A stretch of 50,354 bases of DNA from an uncultured Verrucomicrobiota bacterium (GCA_946624575.1 CAMOSH010000007.1:1-50354); one strand, 5' to 3'. Counted from the stretch's first letter, positions 40,727 to 50,216 are shown. Program-made: numbers and translations. Notes: a model not told the origin generated them from the letters alone.

Positions 40727-43700
40727 TCACAAGGCGTTCGATTCGCATTTCGTACACCATCGTCCCATGGAAACAGATGGTGCCGCCCCCCAATCTCTTG
40801 TTTGCATCTCATAGCATGAACCACTAAGAATGCCACGATCAAAATCCCAGGCTGGGGTGGTCAACGTCACCTTCGTATTTCCATCGGTTAAAAAACTGCG
40901 ATGTCCGTAGGGTTGCCAATCTTCTGGGCAAGTTGGCTCTTCTGCGAAACAATATGAAGGGTTCCAGCATTCTGGCTTGGAATTCCGGTCTTCATTGTCT
41001 TTGTGGAACAAGTGATGATGCCAATGGCTCTTAACGTTGCTGAAACCACCAGTAATTGTCGGAAGCACCGTAACAAACCTGCATTTTCGAATTCCTTTTG
41101 CTTTTTTGTCTTCGCCGCAGTCACAGGGTTGCCCGCAATCTTTCGGTTTGTCCGGAGGCTCGATTTTTTGTTCAACAGGTCTTGGCAGAATAATCCTGCC
41201 TCCAATATTTGGGGCATCTTCGCCAAGATAATCAATGGTCAATTCAAGATGATTTCCACATGACATGTACAGATTTGCCCAAGTGCCGCTTTCCGCGATG
41301 GAATCCCTACTCAGCCACCTTCCCAAATTGGACTTGTATTTTCGCATCTGATATTCGCAGCAACCGGTCACGCTGCAACACGGCTTGGTGCTGAACTGAT
41401 GGGAGAATGAAGAAGCCAGTTCGCCATCCGAGACAATGGTCTCGCCAAATGCGGAATATGCGTAATGTGCTGCGACTACACCGTTGTTTGACACGTATTC
41501 CGTTACATTTCCGTTGGCATCGTATGTGGGGATGAACGTGCCATCGTCTCGAAGAATTGCAAGCAGGCCTCCTACGCCACCGGCACCCTGCATCGTGCCG
41601 TCCAAGTCGAGGCCCCAGACATAGTCGGTTGAAAAGTTGAAAGGTTGAAAAGTTGAAAGGCCGGTGGCGGTTTCACGTATTATGTTCCAGTCGTCCCAAA
41701 GGTAGGCGACGCTCGTCGGCACTGCGTCTCCGCTTGCGACAGTTTTCCTTGCCATGCGTCCGCGATGGTCGTAGGCGTAGGTGACGATGACATCGGCGTT
41801 TGAAGCGCAGATCATGCGATTCTCTCCGTTCCAGTCATAGTGCCAACCATTGCCGTCGGCAGTCATGTTGCCGTCGGCGTCATATGTTGGCTCGGCCCCG
41901 TCGATAGCCGTGTATTGGTTTAGCGCATTTGCCGTGTAGATGCTTGCCGTGTCGTTGTGAGTGGAGTTTAGCCGATTGCCTATGGGGTCGTATGCGTAGC
42001 CGTAGGTGTTCGTCCCCATTGTTGCAGAAATCACTTCCGAACGAACATTGTAGCCGAACGTGTTGGTCGTGGTCACCCTGTCGAAGGTGTCTATGCGCGA
42101 GACGCGGCGGTCGGCGGCGTCGTTGGCATAGTCGAATGCGGAAATAAGCGAGGTGCCGAATGAGTTGGTGACGGCGGCGATGAGGTCGCGATGCGGCTCG
42201 TAGGAAACGGCACGGGAGAATTCGCCGGATGTGTAGCCGGAAACAAGGTCGGTGCCCGGCAGATAGCAGTATTCCACTCTGCCACTCTGCGCCTCTGCTT
42301 GAGAATCAAATTTGACGGCGACAAGGTGGCCTAGGGCATCGTATGCGTAATCAACCTTACGCGGAGTCGAGGATCCGCAGAGAGAGTATCCAGCCGTGCG
42401 ACCGAAGCTGTCCCAATGCCGTTCTATGGTGTTTGTGCCGGCGATGCCGATGACGGTCTCGTTCGTCGGCGAGCCGAATGCGTCGTAGGCGAAGGTAGTC
42501 GTCCCGGCGGCGTCATGCGCTTCAGTCTGACGCCCCATGGCATCGTAGTGCAGCGAAACTGTCGGAGTGCTGTCGGAATAAACTGTATTGATGAGATTGC
42601 CCCAGCCGTCGTAGGCGTAGTTGGTAGTTGTCCCCCGCGCCCAAGTGCGGCGGGCTAGGCGGCCTTCCGGCGTGTAGTCGTATGATGGCCCCATGCCGTC
42701 GGCGTAAACTTTGTTCGTCATCAGTCCTGAAGCTTCGTCGTACAGCCACGTCGTGACGTCGCCGGAATCCGGCCCGAGGAATTCGTCCCGGTAGGTCATC
42801 ATGGACGTCCTGTTTCCAAAAACGTCGTATGTCCAGCGCACGGGATAGGTCGCCCCGCCTTCGTAAGTCTTGCGGCCATGGAGGTCGTATTCATAGATTG
42901 TGGAATTGCCAAGTGGATCCGTCACGGAAGAGAGGTTGCCGAATGTGTCGTAGGCGTATTCCGTTCGGTTGCCAAGGGCGTCGATGGTCGTGGTCTGCTG
43001 CCCTGCGGCGTTGAACTCGGCATGCGTTGTGTTTCCGCGCCCGTCGGTCTCCGAGACCTTGTGGCCAAGCATGTCGTATGCGGAGGTGTTCGTCACGCAT
43101 GCGGCGGAGACAGTTTGCAGTTGGACACCGTAGCGGGAAACCACGAATTTGTCGTTGGTCGCGTATGGCAGGGATTGGACGAACACAGAGAACGGCGAGT
43201 CAAACTGGAACGTGTTGTCCGTGACGTTGCCGCGAACATCGGTCGAGCGTGAACGTTCGGGCGTGGCGGCCGAGAGTCCGGTTAGCTGCCGCGCTGTCGA
43301 GGTGACGAGAGGCGCGATGGAGGAGTCGGAACATGAAACGGAGTTGGAGGAGACAAGCCAGACAATGCCGTCAATGAAGGAAAATGATGTAGAGGTCAAT
43401 GTCCTGCGCCATTCAGGCGAACAAGCGGGCGAGTTAGGCACTGCCCGGTGAGTCGTGGCGATGCGATCGCCCAGTGCGTCGTAGGCGTATTCGGTCACGG
43501 GTTCGCCATCGGCGGCGGTGCGGATAAGGCGACCGTAGGCATCGTATTCGTGCGTGGTGGCGAGAGGCGTGCCACGGAAGCCGGAGCGCCCTTCGCGGAC
43601 TGTCTGTCCTAGCATGTTTTCATGGTGCTTCGTGAAGCGCGGAGAGTCGGCGGTTTCGCCCCGTGCCGTGCGTGACCAGCGAGTGCCGTCGGGGAGTATG

Positions 43701-45976
43701 CCGTATGCGTGGAACTCCGGCGTGACTGCGGAACCGGCGATTGAGAGAGTGTCGCCGCCAGCATTGCGCGTGTGAATCGTTGTCGCGCCATTGGCCGCCG
43801 TGGCGGTCATGACAAGTCCGTCTGGGCTGTATTCCAAGGTTGAGGTGTTGCCTAGTCCGTCGATTCGCGACATGGTTCTGCCAAGCGCATCGTAGCGCGT
43901 CAATGTAGCGGGCGTACCGACCTGCGCGGCGTAGTTGGTCTGCCAGGTGGCGGTCTGGCGACCGAGTCCGTCGTATTCGTGGCACGTCGTCAGCCACGTC
44001 ACGTTCGTCATGTCGAGCGGAATCAGCTTCGACGAGGCGACAACGCGACCTTCCTCGTCATAGTCCCAGGTCGTGGTCGAGCCGTCGGGCTGCGTTTCGG
44101 AGACCTTGTGGCAGCAGTCCCACTCGGTTGTCGTGACCTGCCCGGCCAGGTTCTCGCGCCGGACGACATTCCCCTCCGCGTTGAAGGTGCGCCGTTCGCG
44201 GGAAATGGCGCGCCACTGGCCGCCGATGAACGCTTCCGTCCGGGTTTCAACTTCGTTGCCCCGGCCGTTCGTGACTGTGATTTCGCGCGTCGTCCTGCCT
44301 TCGACCGGTGCGGGTGACGATTCGTGGACATGGGTGATCGTCCGCGTCCAGCGGTTGGATGAAAGCGCATAGTCGTAGAGATTGAGCCGACCGTCTTCGT
44401 GGCGAATCGATTTCACGAAGCCGGAACGGATGTCGCCGGAAACGACCGGATAGTAGGCCGTCACGGTGCGCAGCGCGTTCGTACCGCCGAAGGCCGCGCC
44501 CTGCTCGCCGACGCGCTCGACGATGTTCGTGAGCGGCGAATAGACGTAATATGTGCGCTGGCATTCAATGCCGTCCAGCGTCCGCACGACGGTGCGGGGC
44601 CGAGTGTCCACCGGCGGCACGACATCCGACGAATCGACGGATTCGTAGGCGTAAGTCGTCGTTTCCGTCATCATGCCGGGGCCGCTGCGCGTCTCGGAGA
44701 CGATGCGGTTCTCGGAATCGTATGCGTAATCGATCTGAAGTCCGGACTGCCGCTTCTCGGTCTTGACCTGTCCCTTGCCGTTGCCGCCCGTGTAATAGGT
44801 CCAGGCTGTCGTGTCGGTGACGCCGCCGAAGCCCTCAATGCGGTTCGTCATCGCAAATCCCCACGACATCCACTTGTAGTTCGACTCTCGGCGCGAAAGC
44901 ATGGTGCCGTCGGCGTCGCGGACGAGCGAAACGGTCCGGGCGGCCCGGCTGTCGGCAACGAGGCGTTCTTTCTCTTCTCTCACTCCGGAGGCTCTGGTGA
45001 GGGACCAATCGCCGGACACGTAGTCGAAGACGTGCGTCTGCGGATCGGACGCGCCGCGCCGGATGGTCACGACGGCGCGCTTGCCGCCGTTTTCGCGGCA
45101 AAGGGAAAGTCTTTTCACGGGAGGGGCGGACGGTAAGGCGTAACGTCCGGTCGACGGATCTTTCGCCGGAACGTCTCCGATCGCGTACACCGTCACGTCG
45201 TACCCGCTCCAGTCCGGGAGATGCGACACGTCTGCAAGTCGGGACGGCGTCAGGAACTGCCGGATGCCGGCAGGGTCGTAGACGATGTCGATGCCCATTT
45301 GTTCGGGCGTGTTCGTCACGCCACGAGCGTCCGTAATCGAGACTAGGGCGCCGCGCCGACCGGTCGCGTCCGTGGCGAGAAACCGTCGCCGGGTCCCGTC
45401 GCCGACGTAGAGGTCGTAGTAGACGGGATCGGCCGTCGTCGCCCAGCCTTCGGCGTCGACCATCAGCACGCGCTCGTCCATGTCGCGGTGGACGCCGGGC
45501 TTTGGAACGCCCCATGATTCGCCCTCCGGAAAAACGAAAGTGACGCTTTCCCCTCTGGGATGGGAAAAGACGACTTCGGCGGGCGTAGCGCCGTCCGCCA
45601 GATTTTTCTGGCCGAGCCGCTTGAACGTGTATCCGCCGACGACGGCATGGAGAGATTCGAGCGTGAAGATTTCCGGGGCGTCGTCGTCCGCGAAGATTTT
45701 GAGCGAACATCCCAGCGATCCCGTCCACGGCGTGGTCCGGCCGAGGCCCAGGCGGACCTTTATGCAATCGTTGTCTTCGCTGTCGCCGTGGTTGCCGCCT
45801 TCTTCGCCTCCACCGCTACCGTCATCCCGGCCCCCCTCATCCTCTTCCGGGCATCCGCAAGAAGATCCGGTCCCGCTGCACTCCGACGGCATGTTCGTCA
45901 ACAGATCCGGGTCGGCCAGAAGGATGCCGGGACTCAACATGGCCAAAAGTGCAAGGACGATTGCAAATCGTTTCAT
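40727..45976 (-). CDS. Giant secreted RHS/YD-repeat protein with variable Cys-rich C-terminal tip
   Basis: The 1749-residue protein starts at ATG 45976 with a signal peptide (MKRFAIVLALLAMLSPGILLA). A Cys/acid-rich linker (about 30-70) and a beta domain precede many YD repeats (YDALG, YDAFG, YAYDxxG) from about residue 370 to 1560, the shell of RHS proteins. The core closes at a conserved segment (STKPCCSVTGCCEYQMRKYK, then LGRWLSRDSIAESG, then DYLG at about 1582-1585). The remaining ~163 residues form a unique tip with ten cysteines and a HWHHHLFH stretch. RHS shells encapsulate a C-terminal effector; its function here is unknown. The DNA becomes clearly AT-richer toward the tip. Translation is coupled to the TSP3 gene upstream by a Shine-Dalgarno that overlaps its stop codon. 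Confidence 0.85.
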   Translation of the reverse strand: MKRFAIVLALLAMLSPGILLADPDLLTNMPSECSGTGSSCGCPEEDEGGRDDGSGGGEEGGNHGDSEDNDCIKVRLGLGRTTPWTGSLGCSLKIFADDDAPEIFTLESLHAVVGGYTFKRLGQKNLADGATPAEVVFSHPRGESVTFVFPEGESWGVPKPGVHRDMDERVLMVDAEGWATTADPVYYDLYVGDGTRRRFLATDATGRRGALVSITDARGVTNTPEQMGIDIVYDPAGIRQFLTPSRLADVSHLPDWSGYDVTVYAIGDVPAKDPSTGRYALPSAPPVKRLSLCRENGGKRAVVTIRRGASDPQTHVFDYVSGDWSLTRASGVREEKERLVADSRAARTVSLVRDADGTMLSRRESNYKWMSWGFAMTNRIEGFGGVTDTTAWTYYTGGNGKGQVKTEKRQSGLQIDYAYDSENRIVSETRSGPGMMTETTTYAYESVDSSDVVPPVDTRPRTVVRTLDGIECQRTYYVYSPLTNIVERVGEQGAAFGGTNALRTVTAYYPVVSGDIRSGFVKSIRHEDGRLNLYDYALSSNRWTRTITHVHESSPAPVEGRTTREITVTNGRGNEVETRTEAFIGGQWRAISRERRTFNAEGNVVRRENLAGQVTTTEWDCCHKVSETQPDGSTTTWDYDEEGRVVASSKLIPLDMTNVTWLTTCHEYDGLGRQTATWQTNYAAQVGTPATLTRYDALGRTMSRIDGLGNTSTLEYSPDGLVMTATAANGATTIHTRNAGGDTLSIAGSAVTPEFHAYGILPDGTRWSRTARGETADSPRFTKHHENMLGQTVREGRSGFRGTPLATTHEYDAYGRLIRTAADGEPVTEYAYDALGDRIATTHRAVPNSPACSPEWRRTLTSTSFSFIDGIVWLVSSNSVSCSDSSIAPLVTSTARQLTGLSAATPERSRSTDVRGNVTDNTFQFDSPFSVFVQSLPYATNDKFVVSRYGVQLQTVSAACVTNTSAYDMLGHKVSETDGRGNTTHAEFNAAGQQTTTIDALGNRTEYAYDTFGNLSSVTDPLGNSTIYEYDLHGRKTYEGGATYPVRWTYDVFGNRTSMMTYRDEFLGPDSGDVTTWLYDEASGLMTNKVYADGMGPSYDYTPEGRLARRTWARGTTTNYAYDGWGNLINTVYSDSTPTVSLHYDAMGRQTEAHDAAGTTTFAYDAFGSPTNETVIGIAGTNTIERHWDSFGRTAGYSLCGSSTPRKVDYAYDALGHLVAVKFDSQAEAQSGRVEYCYLPGTDLVSGYTSGEFSRAVSYEPHRDLIAAVTNSFGTSLISAFDYANDAADRRVSRIDTFDRVTTTNTFGYNVRSEVISATMGTNTYGYAYDPIGNRLNSTHNDTASIYTANALNQYTAIDGAEPTYDADGNMTADGNGWHYDWNGENRMICASNADVIVTYAYDHRGRMARKTVASGDAVPTSVAYLWDDWNIIRETATGLSTFQPFNFSTDYVWGLDLDGTMQGAGGVGGLLAILRDDGTFIPTYDANGNVTEYVSNNGVVAAHYAYSAFGETIVSDGELASSFSHQFSTKPCCSVTGCCEYQMRKYKSNLGRWLSRDSIAESGTWANLYMSCGNHLELTIDYLGEDAPNIGGRIILPRPVEQKIEPPDKPKDCGQPCDCGEDKKAKGIRKCRFVTVLPTITGGFSNVKSHWHHHLFHKDNEDRNSKPECWNPSYCFAEEPTCPEDWQPYGHRSFLTDGNTKVTLTTPAWDFDRGILSGSCYEMQTRDWGAAPSVSMGRWCTKCESNAL
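41627..41658. repeat. Perfect 2 x 16-bp tandem repeat inside the RHS gene
   Basis: GGTTGAAAAGTTGAAA occurs twice in direct succession. On the coding strand it encodes the insertion FQPFNFST between TATGLST and DYVWGLD of the RHS core. Because 16 is not a multiple of three the two copies are read in different frames. The AT-rich unit is out of character with the GC-rich core and looks like an inserted mini-repeat. Confidence 0.7.
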
Positions 45977-45981
45977 TCTCG

Positions 45982-45987
45982 TCACCT
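45982..45987 (-). promoter_or_regulatory. Shine-Dalgarno of the RHS gene overlapping the TSP3 stop
   Basis: AGGTGA on the minus strand (45987-45982) lies five bases before the RHS ATG and contains the TGA stop codon of the TSP3 gene. A ribosome ending the first gene is thus positioned to begin the second. Confidence 0.65.
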
Positions 45988-48900
45988 GTTTTTGTAAATG
46001 AGCCTGCCGTCCTGGTATATCCGGGTCGAGTGGCACACGGAGGTCTTGACGCCGCGAGCACGGATGAACCGGACGGAAACGTGTCCGTTTTCGTCGAAGT
46101 CGGCGGCGGTCAGGGTCTTCGTGCGGGTTCCGTCCTCGAACGTGACGCCGGAAACGAAGATGGAGAGCTTGACGGTCGTCCCTTCGGGGATCGCGCCGAG
46201 GAGGAGCGAAACCTCGATGAGCTGCGACCCGTCCCCGTAATTGTCGAGGACGTGGAAGTACGTGCCGTTGTCGGCCCAGACCGGCGTCACCTGGACCGCG
46301 TCCGATATGGCGCCGTCCTCTCCGAGGCGCGAGACGAGCCCTAGGTCGCGGTCGGCATGGGTGAGGAGGGCGAGCGACACGCCGGAGCCGTCCGGTTCGG
46401 CGGAGACCTGAAGCGCCGAATCGTGCTCGATGAGGTTGCGGGGCGAAAGCGACGGGCAGGAAAGCGTCTGCTCCGCGTCTAGGAGGATGGCGGGGTTGCG
46501 TTTGGGGAAGCGGGAGCGGACGACATCGACGAGCGCGAAGGCGGTGTTGTCGAAGAGCAGCCCTTCGTGCCGCACTGAGACGAGGTAGAGCCCCTCGGCG
46601 TCGAACCGGTACGGCGCCGGGACGCTTTCGGTCCAGTTGGTGACGTGCGTCCAGGACGCGCCGCGGGCGACGCGGATTTCGACCTCGCTTTCGCGGTCTT
46701 CGAATGGCGCGATCTTCAGGGAGTCGCCCGCGCGGATCGTCATGGCATTGGTCGCGAATTCACCCTCGAATACGTCGAGCGGCCTCCATTCGACTTGGAA
46801 CGAATCCGCAAGGGATCGGTCGCGCATCGTCACGAGGGCCGCTCCGTCGGCGGGAAGATCGACGTCGGCGTAGAAGCCGTCGCCGATTGTCTTGACCGTC
46901 GAATAGACGAGATTGGTCTCCGGCGTGGCGACCTCGATTTCAAGCACGTCCCGCCATAGATCGCGGCCTTCGACGCAGAGCGGGGAGACGAAGCTTTCAA
47001 GCGGAAGCGCGTCCAGCGCGGACGATTCCGAGGAGCGGTGGTTCTTCCAGTCGGGGATGCCGTCGCCGTCGGCGTCGGGGCCGGAAAAGACGACGAACCG
47101 CAAATCGTAAACGGCAAGGAACGTGTTGACCTCCCAGTTGTGCCAGACAAGACGGAATTCGTGCGGTCCGGGGGGCGTTTCGGGAAGGAAGAAGAAGGCG
47201 TCTTCGCGTGTGCCGAACGGCGCGGCGACGATCTGGCGCGCGACGAAAAGGCCGTCGACGAAGAGGGACAGGTCGAAGGTTTTCGCCTTGGAGAAGACGT
47301 TGTGCTGCCCCACGCTTGCGGCGAGCGCGTCGGCACCGCCATCGGGAACGTCGAGCGTCCACGTGAGGGAGCCGGAGCGCTCCGCCGCGTAAACGGCGCC
47401 GTCGTCGTCCGTGCGCCAGGAGCCGGTCGAGGCGGTGAAGGCCGCGCCGTACGTCCGGGGGCCGACGTCCGAGGGACTGCCCCAGGCGATGTCCGCCACG
47501 CAGGGGTCGCTTCTGGCGTTGAGGACTTCGAGAAGATCCGACACGCCGTCGCAGTCGGTGTCGACGGCGCTGAGGTCGGTGCCGTGGCGAATTTCCTCGA
47601 TGTTGGAGAGGCCGTCGCCGTCGGGGTCGGCGAGGGCGTCGGAGGGGTCGAGAGGGGAAAGGCCGTGCGCGGTTTCCGCGCCGTCGGGGATGCCGTCGCC
47701 GTCGGTGTCGCGGAGGCGGGGATCGGTGCCGAGGGCGTATTCGTCAAGCGTCGAAAGGCCGTCGCCATCGGGGTCGGCGAGGGCATCGGTGGGGTCGAGC
47801 GGGTCGAAGCCGTGCGCGGCTTCCCAGCCGTCGGGAAGGCCGTCGCGGTCGGTGTCGGCGAGCGCGGGGTCGGTCCCGGCGGCGAATTCCTCCGCGTCGG
47901 AAAGCCCGTCGCCGTCAAGGTCGCCGGTTCCGTCGCGGCCGAGGGTGCCGAGCGCGCGCCATTCCCATTCGTCGGGGAGCGCGTCGCCGTCGGAGGAGAG
48001 GCCTTCGGGACGGGCGAAGCCGAAGAAAACGTCGTCGAACCAGCCGCGTCCTCCGAGGATGTCGAAGGCGTGGACGGAACCGATGTCGCCGCGCATCGCG
48101 AGGCCGGCTTCGACGAGGACGCCGTCGAGGTAGAAGTCCCAGCTGCGGTTCGGGAAGTCGTACCGGCAGGAACACCGGACCCAGCGGCTTTCGGGGCCGA
48201 CGGAAACGGTCCGGTTCGTGACGAAGGCGTCGCCGTCGGACAGGACGGGATGCCCGGCGGAGTCGAAGGCGATCATGGCGAAGGCCTCGGTGGCGGCGTC
48301 CATGCCGGAGAAGCCGGGGGAGGGCTTCTGCCAGAGGTCCATCCAGAGGACTTCGGCGCGGCTGCGGACCGGATGGGTGACGAGGACTTCGGTGCCGTCT
48401 TCGCGGTTTCCGCCTTTCACTTCGAGCGCGGCGGCGCCGGCGTGGACGACGGCGTCCTGGACGGTTGCCGCGTCCGGGACCGAGACGCTCCATCCGTTCT
48501 GGCCGTCGAGACCGCCGGGCGAAACGCCGGGGCGCTCGAAGGTTTCGCGCAGGGCGGCGCGGGCGGGTGCGTCAGGCGAAAAGGGATTGAGTCCGTTGGC
48601 AGCCTCCCATCCGTCCGGAAGTCCGTCGCCGTCGGTGTCGCCGTTCGGGACGAGCGGATTGGTCCCGGCGCGGAATTCCTCGAGGTCGGTCATGCCGTCG
48701 CCATCGGCGTCGGCCGATCCGTCGCGAGAAAGGTCTCCGAAGTGGAGGGTTTCCCATTCGTCGGGGAGTGCGTCGCCATCGGATGAGAGGCCTTCGGGAC
48801 GGGCGGTCGAGATCGAAACGCCGTCCATGCAGGCTTCGCCGGAGATTTCGATTTCGTGCAGGCACGGGGAATCGCCGCGCATGGCGAGGTTTTCACCGAC

Positions 48901-50145
48901 GAGGACGCCGTCGACGTAGAGGTCCCATGTACGGGACGCGAAGTCGAGTTTTTCGGTGCAGCGGAGCCACGTCTTGAGGCCGGAGACCGAAAACAGGGCG
49001 TTGGTGCGGAACGCCTGGCCGTCGGACATGGCCGGATGTCCGCCGGGGACGAAAAAGAATAGAGTCGTGGCGTCAATGTCTTCGGGAAGGGAGGTTGTCC
49101 ATGACATTGGATACTCCTGCAAATCGACCCAAACGACCTCCGACGCGCAGGTCACGGAATGGGAGGCTTTCGTGCCGTGCACCTCAAGGGCCGCGAATCC
49201 GTCGAAAACGACATCTTCCTGAACGAGGGCGTCTGCGGTTCCGCCGGAAACGCCGCAGGCGTGCCAGTCGCGCTGTCCGGCGACAGGCCCGGGGACGATT
49301 TCGGGGCGCTCGAAGGATTCGGCGAAGAGAAGTTGCGGGGGTTCTGCGTCGGACAGGAGAGGGTCGCTCCCCCACGCGAGTTCGAAGGCATCGGAAACGC
49401 CGTCGCCGTCGGTATCTGCCAAATAAGGCGACGTGCCGTAAATGCGCCTCTCCATTTCGTCTGGCAGTCCGTCGCGGTCAGCGTCGCGCGTGGCGTCGGC
49501 GACAAGGTAGACGCGACCGCCGGAGGGTGGGAGGGACGAATCGCGGAAACCGAAGAAGGCGGGATGGCCGGGACGGCGCCCGAGGTGGACCGGAAGGGAA
49601 GAAACCGTGCCGTTCGTTTCGAAGTCAGCGGCGTAGAGGTCGGTCGTCAAGCCGCGTGTGAAAACGTCGATGTCGGCAAAGGCACCGAAGGGTTCGATGG
49701 CCATGCGGCGGATGCGAGGCGAGCCTGAGTGCGAGGCGACACCAGGAACGCGTCCGAAGACAAAGGCGTCGAAAGGCTCCCCGCCGCCATCGCCGGGGGC
49801 AAAGATCAGCGTGTCTCCGATGGCGGCCGTCAGGTCCGTCGGCTCGCCGGTGTCGGGATCGATCCAGCCGTCCAGGGAATAGACTGTGGCTAAATTCGTC
49901 TCTCCGGATTTTGGGTAGACATGGAGCCAATCCGGGGGGGCGTCGGCGTCTCCGTCGAAGAACGAGCCGGAGAGAAAGTTTGTCGGCGTCCCGTCGCCAA
50001 AGGGGGCGAAGGGCAGTTCGCCCGCCGTCTCGCCTTCGGGATTGACGGCCACGCGCACGAAGCCTACGGCGTCATCTGCCGAAGCCGATTGCGGCATACA
50101 GCCGGCGGCAGCGAGAAAAACAAGAAAAACGAACGTCCGGTTCAT
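45982..50145 (-). CDS. Secreted TSP3-repeat protein with duplicated lectin/LamG-like modules
   Basis: The 1387-residue protein has a signal peptide; its FLAAAGC can be read as a lipobox (Cys16) or the site SASA-DD as an ordinary cleavage site. About thirteen calcium-binding DxDxDGxxD units (e.g. DTDGDGVSD, DPDGDGLSN, DTDCDGVSD) form thrombospondin-type-3 arrays, mostly at 210-260, 460-520 and 710-900. Two copies of a jelly-roll-like module (SFERPEIVPG... and TFERPGVSPG...), each ending in ARPEGLSSDGDALPDEWE, alternate with the arrays. The C-terminal 450 residues are beta-rich, without clear motifs. The protein is likely extracellular, stiffened by calcium, and displays the RHS partner or adheres. 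It has its own promoter and is co-transcribed with the RHS gene. Confidence 0.8.
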   Translation of the reverse strand: MNRTFVFLVFLAAAGCMPQSASADDAVGFVRVAVNPEGETAGELPFAPFGDGTPTNFLSGSFFDGDADAPPDWLHVYPKSGETNLATVYSLDGWIDPDTGEPTDLTAAIGDTLIFAPGDGGGEPFDAFVFGRVPGVASHSGSPRIRRMAIEPFGAFADIDVFTRGLTTDLYAADFETNGTVSSLPVHLGRRPGHPAFFGFRDSSLPPSGGRVYLVADATRDADRDGLPDEMERRIYGTSPYLADTDGDGVSDAFELAWGSDPLLSDAEPPQLLFAESFERPEIVPGPVAGQRDWHACGVSGGTADALVQEDVVFDGFAALEVHGTKASHSVTCASEVVWVDLQEYPMSWTTSLPEDIDATTLFFFVPGGHPAMSDGQAFRTNALFSVSGLKTWLRCTEKLDFASRTWDLYVDGVLVGENLAMRGDSPCLHEIEISGEACMDGVSISTARPEGLSSDGDALPDEWETLHFGDLSRDGSADADGDGMTDLEEFRAGTNPLVPNGDTDGDGLPDGWEAANGLNPFSPDAPARAALRETFERPGVSPGGLDGQNGWSVSVPDAATVQDAVVHAGAAALEVKGGNREDGTEVLVTHPVRSRAEVLWMDLWQKPSPGFSGMDAATEAFAMIAFDSAGHPVLSDGDAFVTNRTVSVGPESRWVRCSCRYDFPNRSWDFYLDGVLVEAGLAMRGDIGSVHAFDILGGRGWFDDVFFGFARPEGLSSDGDALPDEWEWRALGTLGRDGTGDLDGDGLSDAEEFAAGTDPALADTDRDGLPDGWEAAHGFDPLDPTDALADPDGDGLSTLDEYALGTDPRLRDTDGDGIPDGAETAHGLSPLDPSDALADPDGDGLSNIEEIRHGTDLSAVDTDCDGVSDLLEVLNARSDPCVADIAWGSPSDVGPRTYGAAFTASTGSWRTDDDGAVYAAERSGSLTWTLDVPDGGADALAASVGQHNVFSKAKTFDLSLFVDGLFVARQIVAAPFGTREDAFFFLPETPPGPHEFRLVWHNWEVNTFLAVYDLRFVVFSGPDADGDGIPDWKNHRSSESSALDALPLESFVSPLCVEGRDLWRDVLEIEVATPETNLVYSTVKTIGDGFYADVDLPADGAALVTMRDRSLADSFQVEWRPLDVFEGEFATNAMTIRAGDSLKIAPFEDRESEVEIRVARGASWTHVTNWTESVPAPYRFDAEGLYLVSVRHEGLLFDNTAFALVDVVRSRFPKRNPAILLDAEQTLSCPSLSPRNLIEHDSALQVSAEPDGSGVSLALLTHADRDLGLVSRLGEDGAISDAVQVTPVWADNGTYFHVLDNYGDGSQLIEVSLLLGAIPEGTTVKLSIFVSGVTFEDGTRTKTLTAADFDENGHVSVRFIRARGVKTSVCHSTRIYQDGRLIYKNR
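47962..49325 (-). repeat. Internal duplication of a ~190-residue module in the TSP3 gene
   Basis: The stretch from FERPEIVPG to DGDALPDEWE (about 49325-48748) is repeated from FERPGVSPG to DGDALPDEWE (about 48550-47962), with conserved landmarks: WVDL/WMDL, GGHPAMSDG/AGHPVLSDG, WDLYVDGVLV/WDFYLDGVLV, NLAMRGD/GLAMRGD and ARPEGLSSDG. It is a tandem duplication at the protein level, with the junctions conserved enough to suggest relatively recent origin. Confidence 0.75.
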
Positions 50146-50216
50146 CTAGCCAAGAAATGGTTCGATGGAACTTTTACCAGCGCGATACCCTGCAAACAAG
50201 CGGTGCGTCGGCGCAA

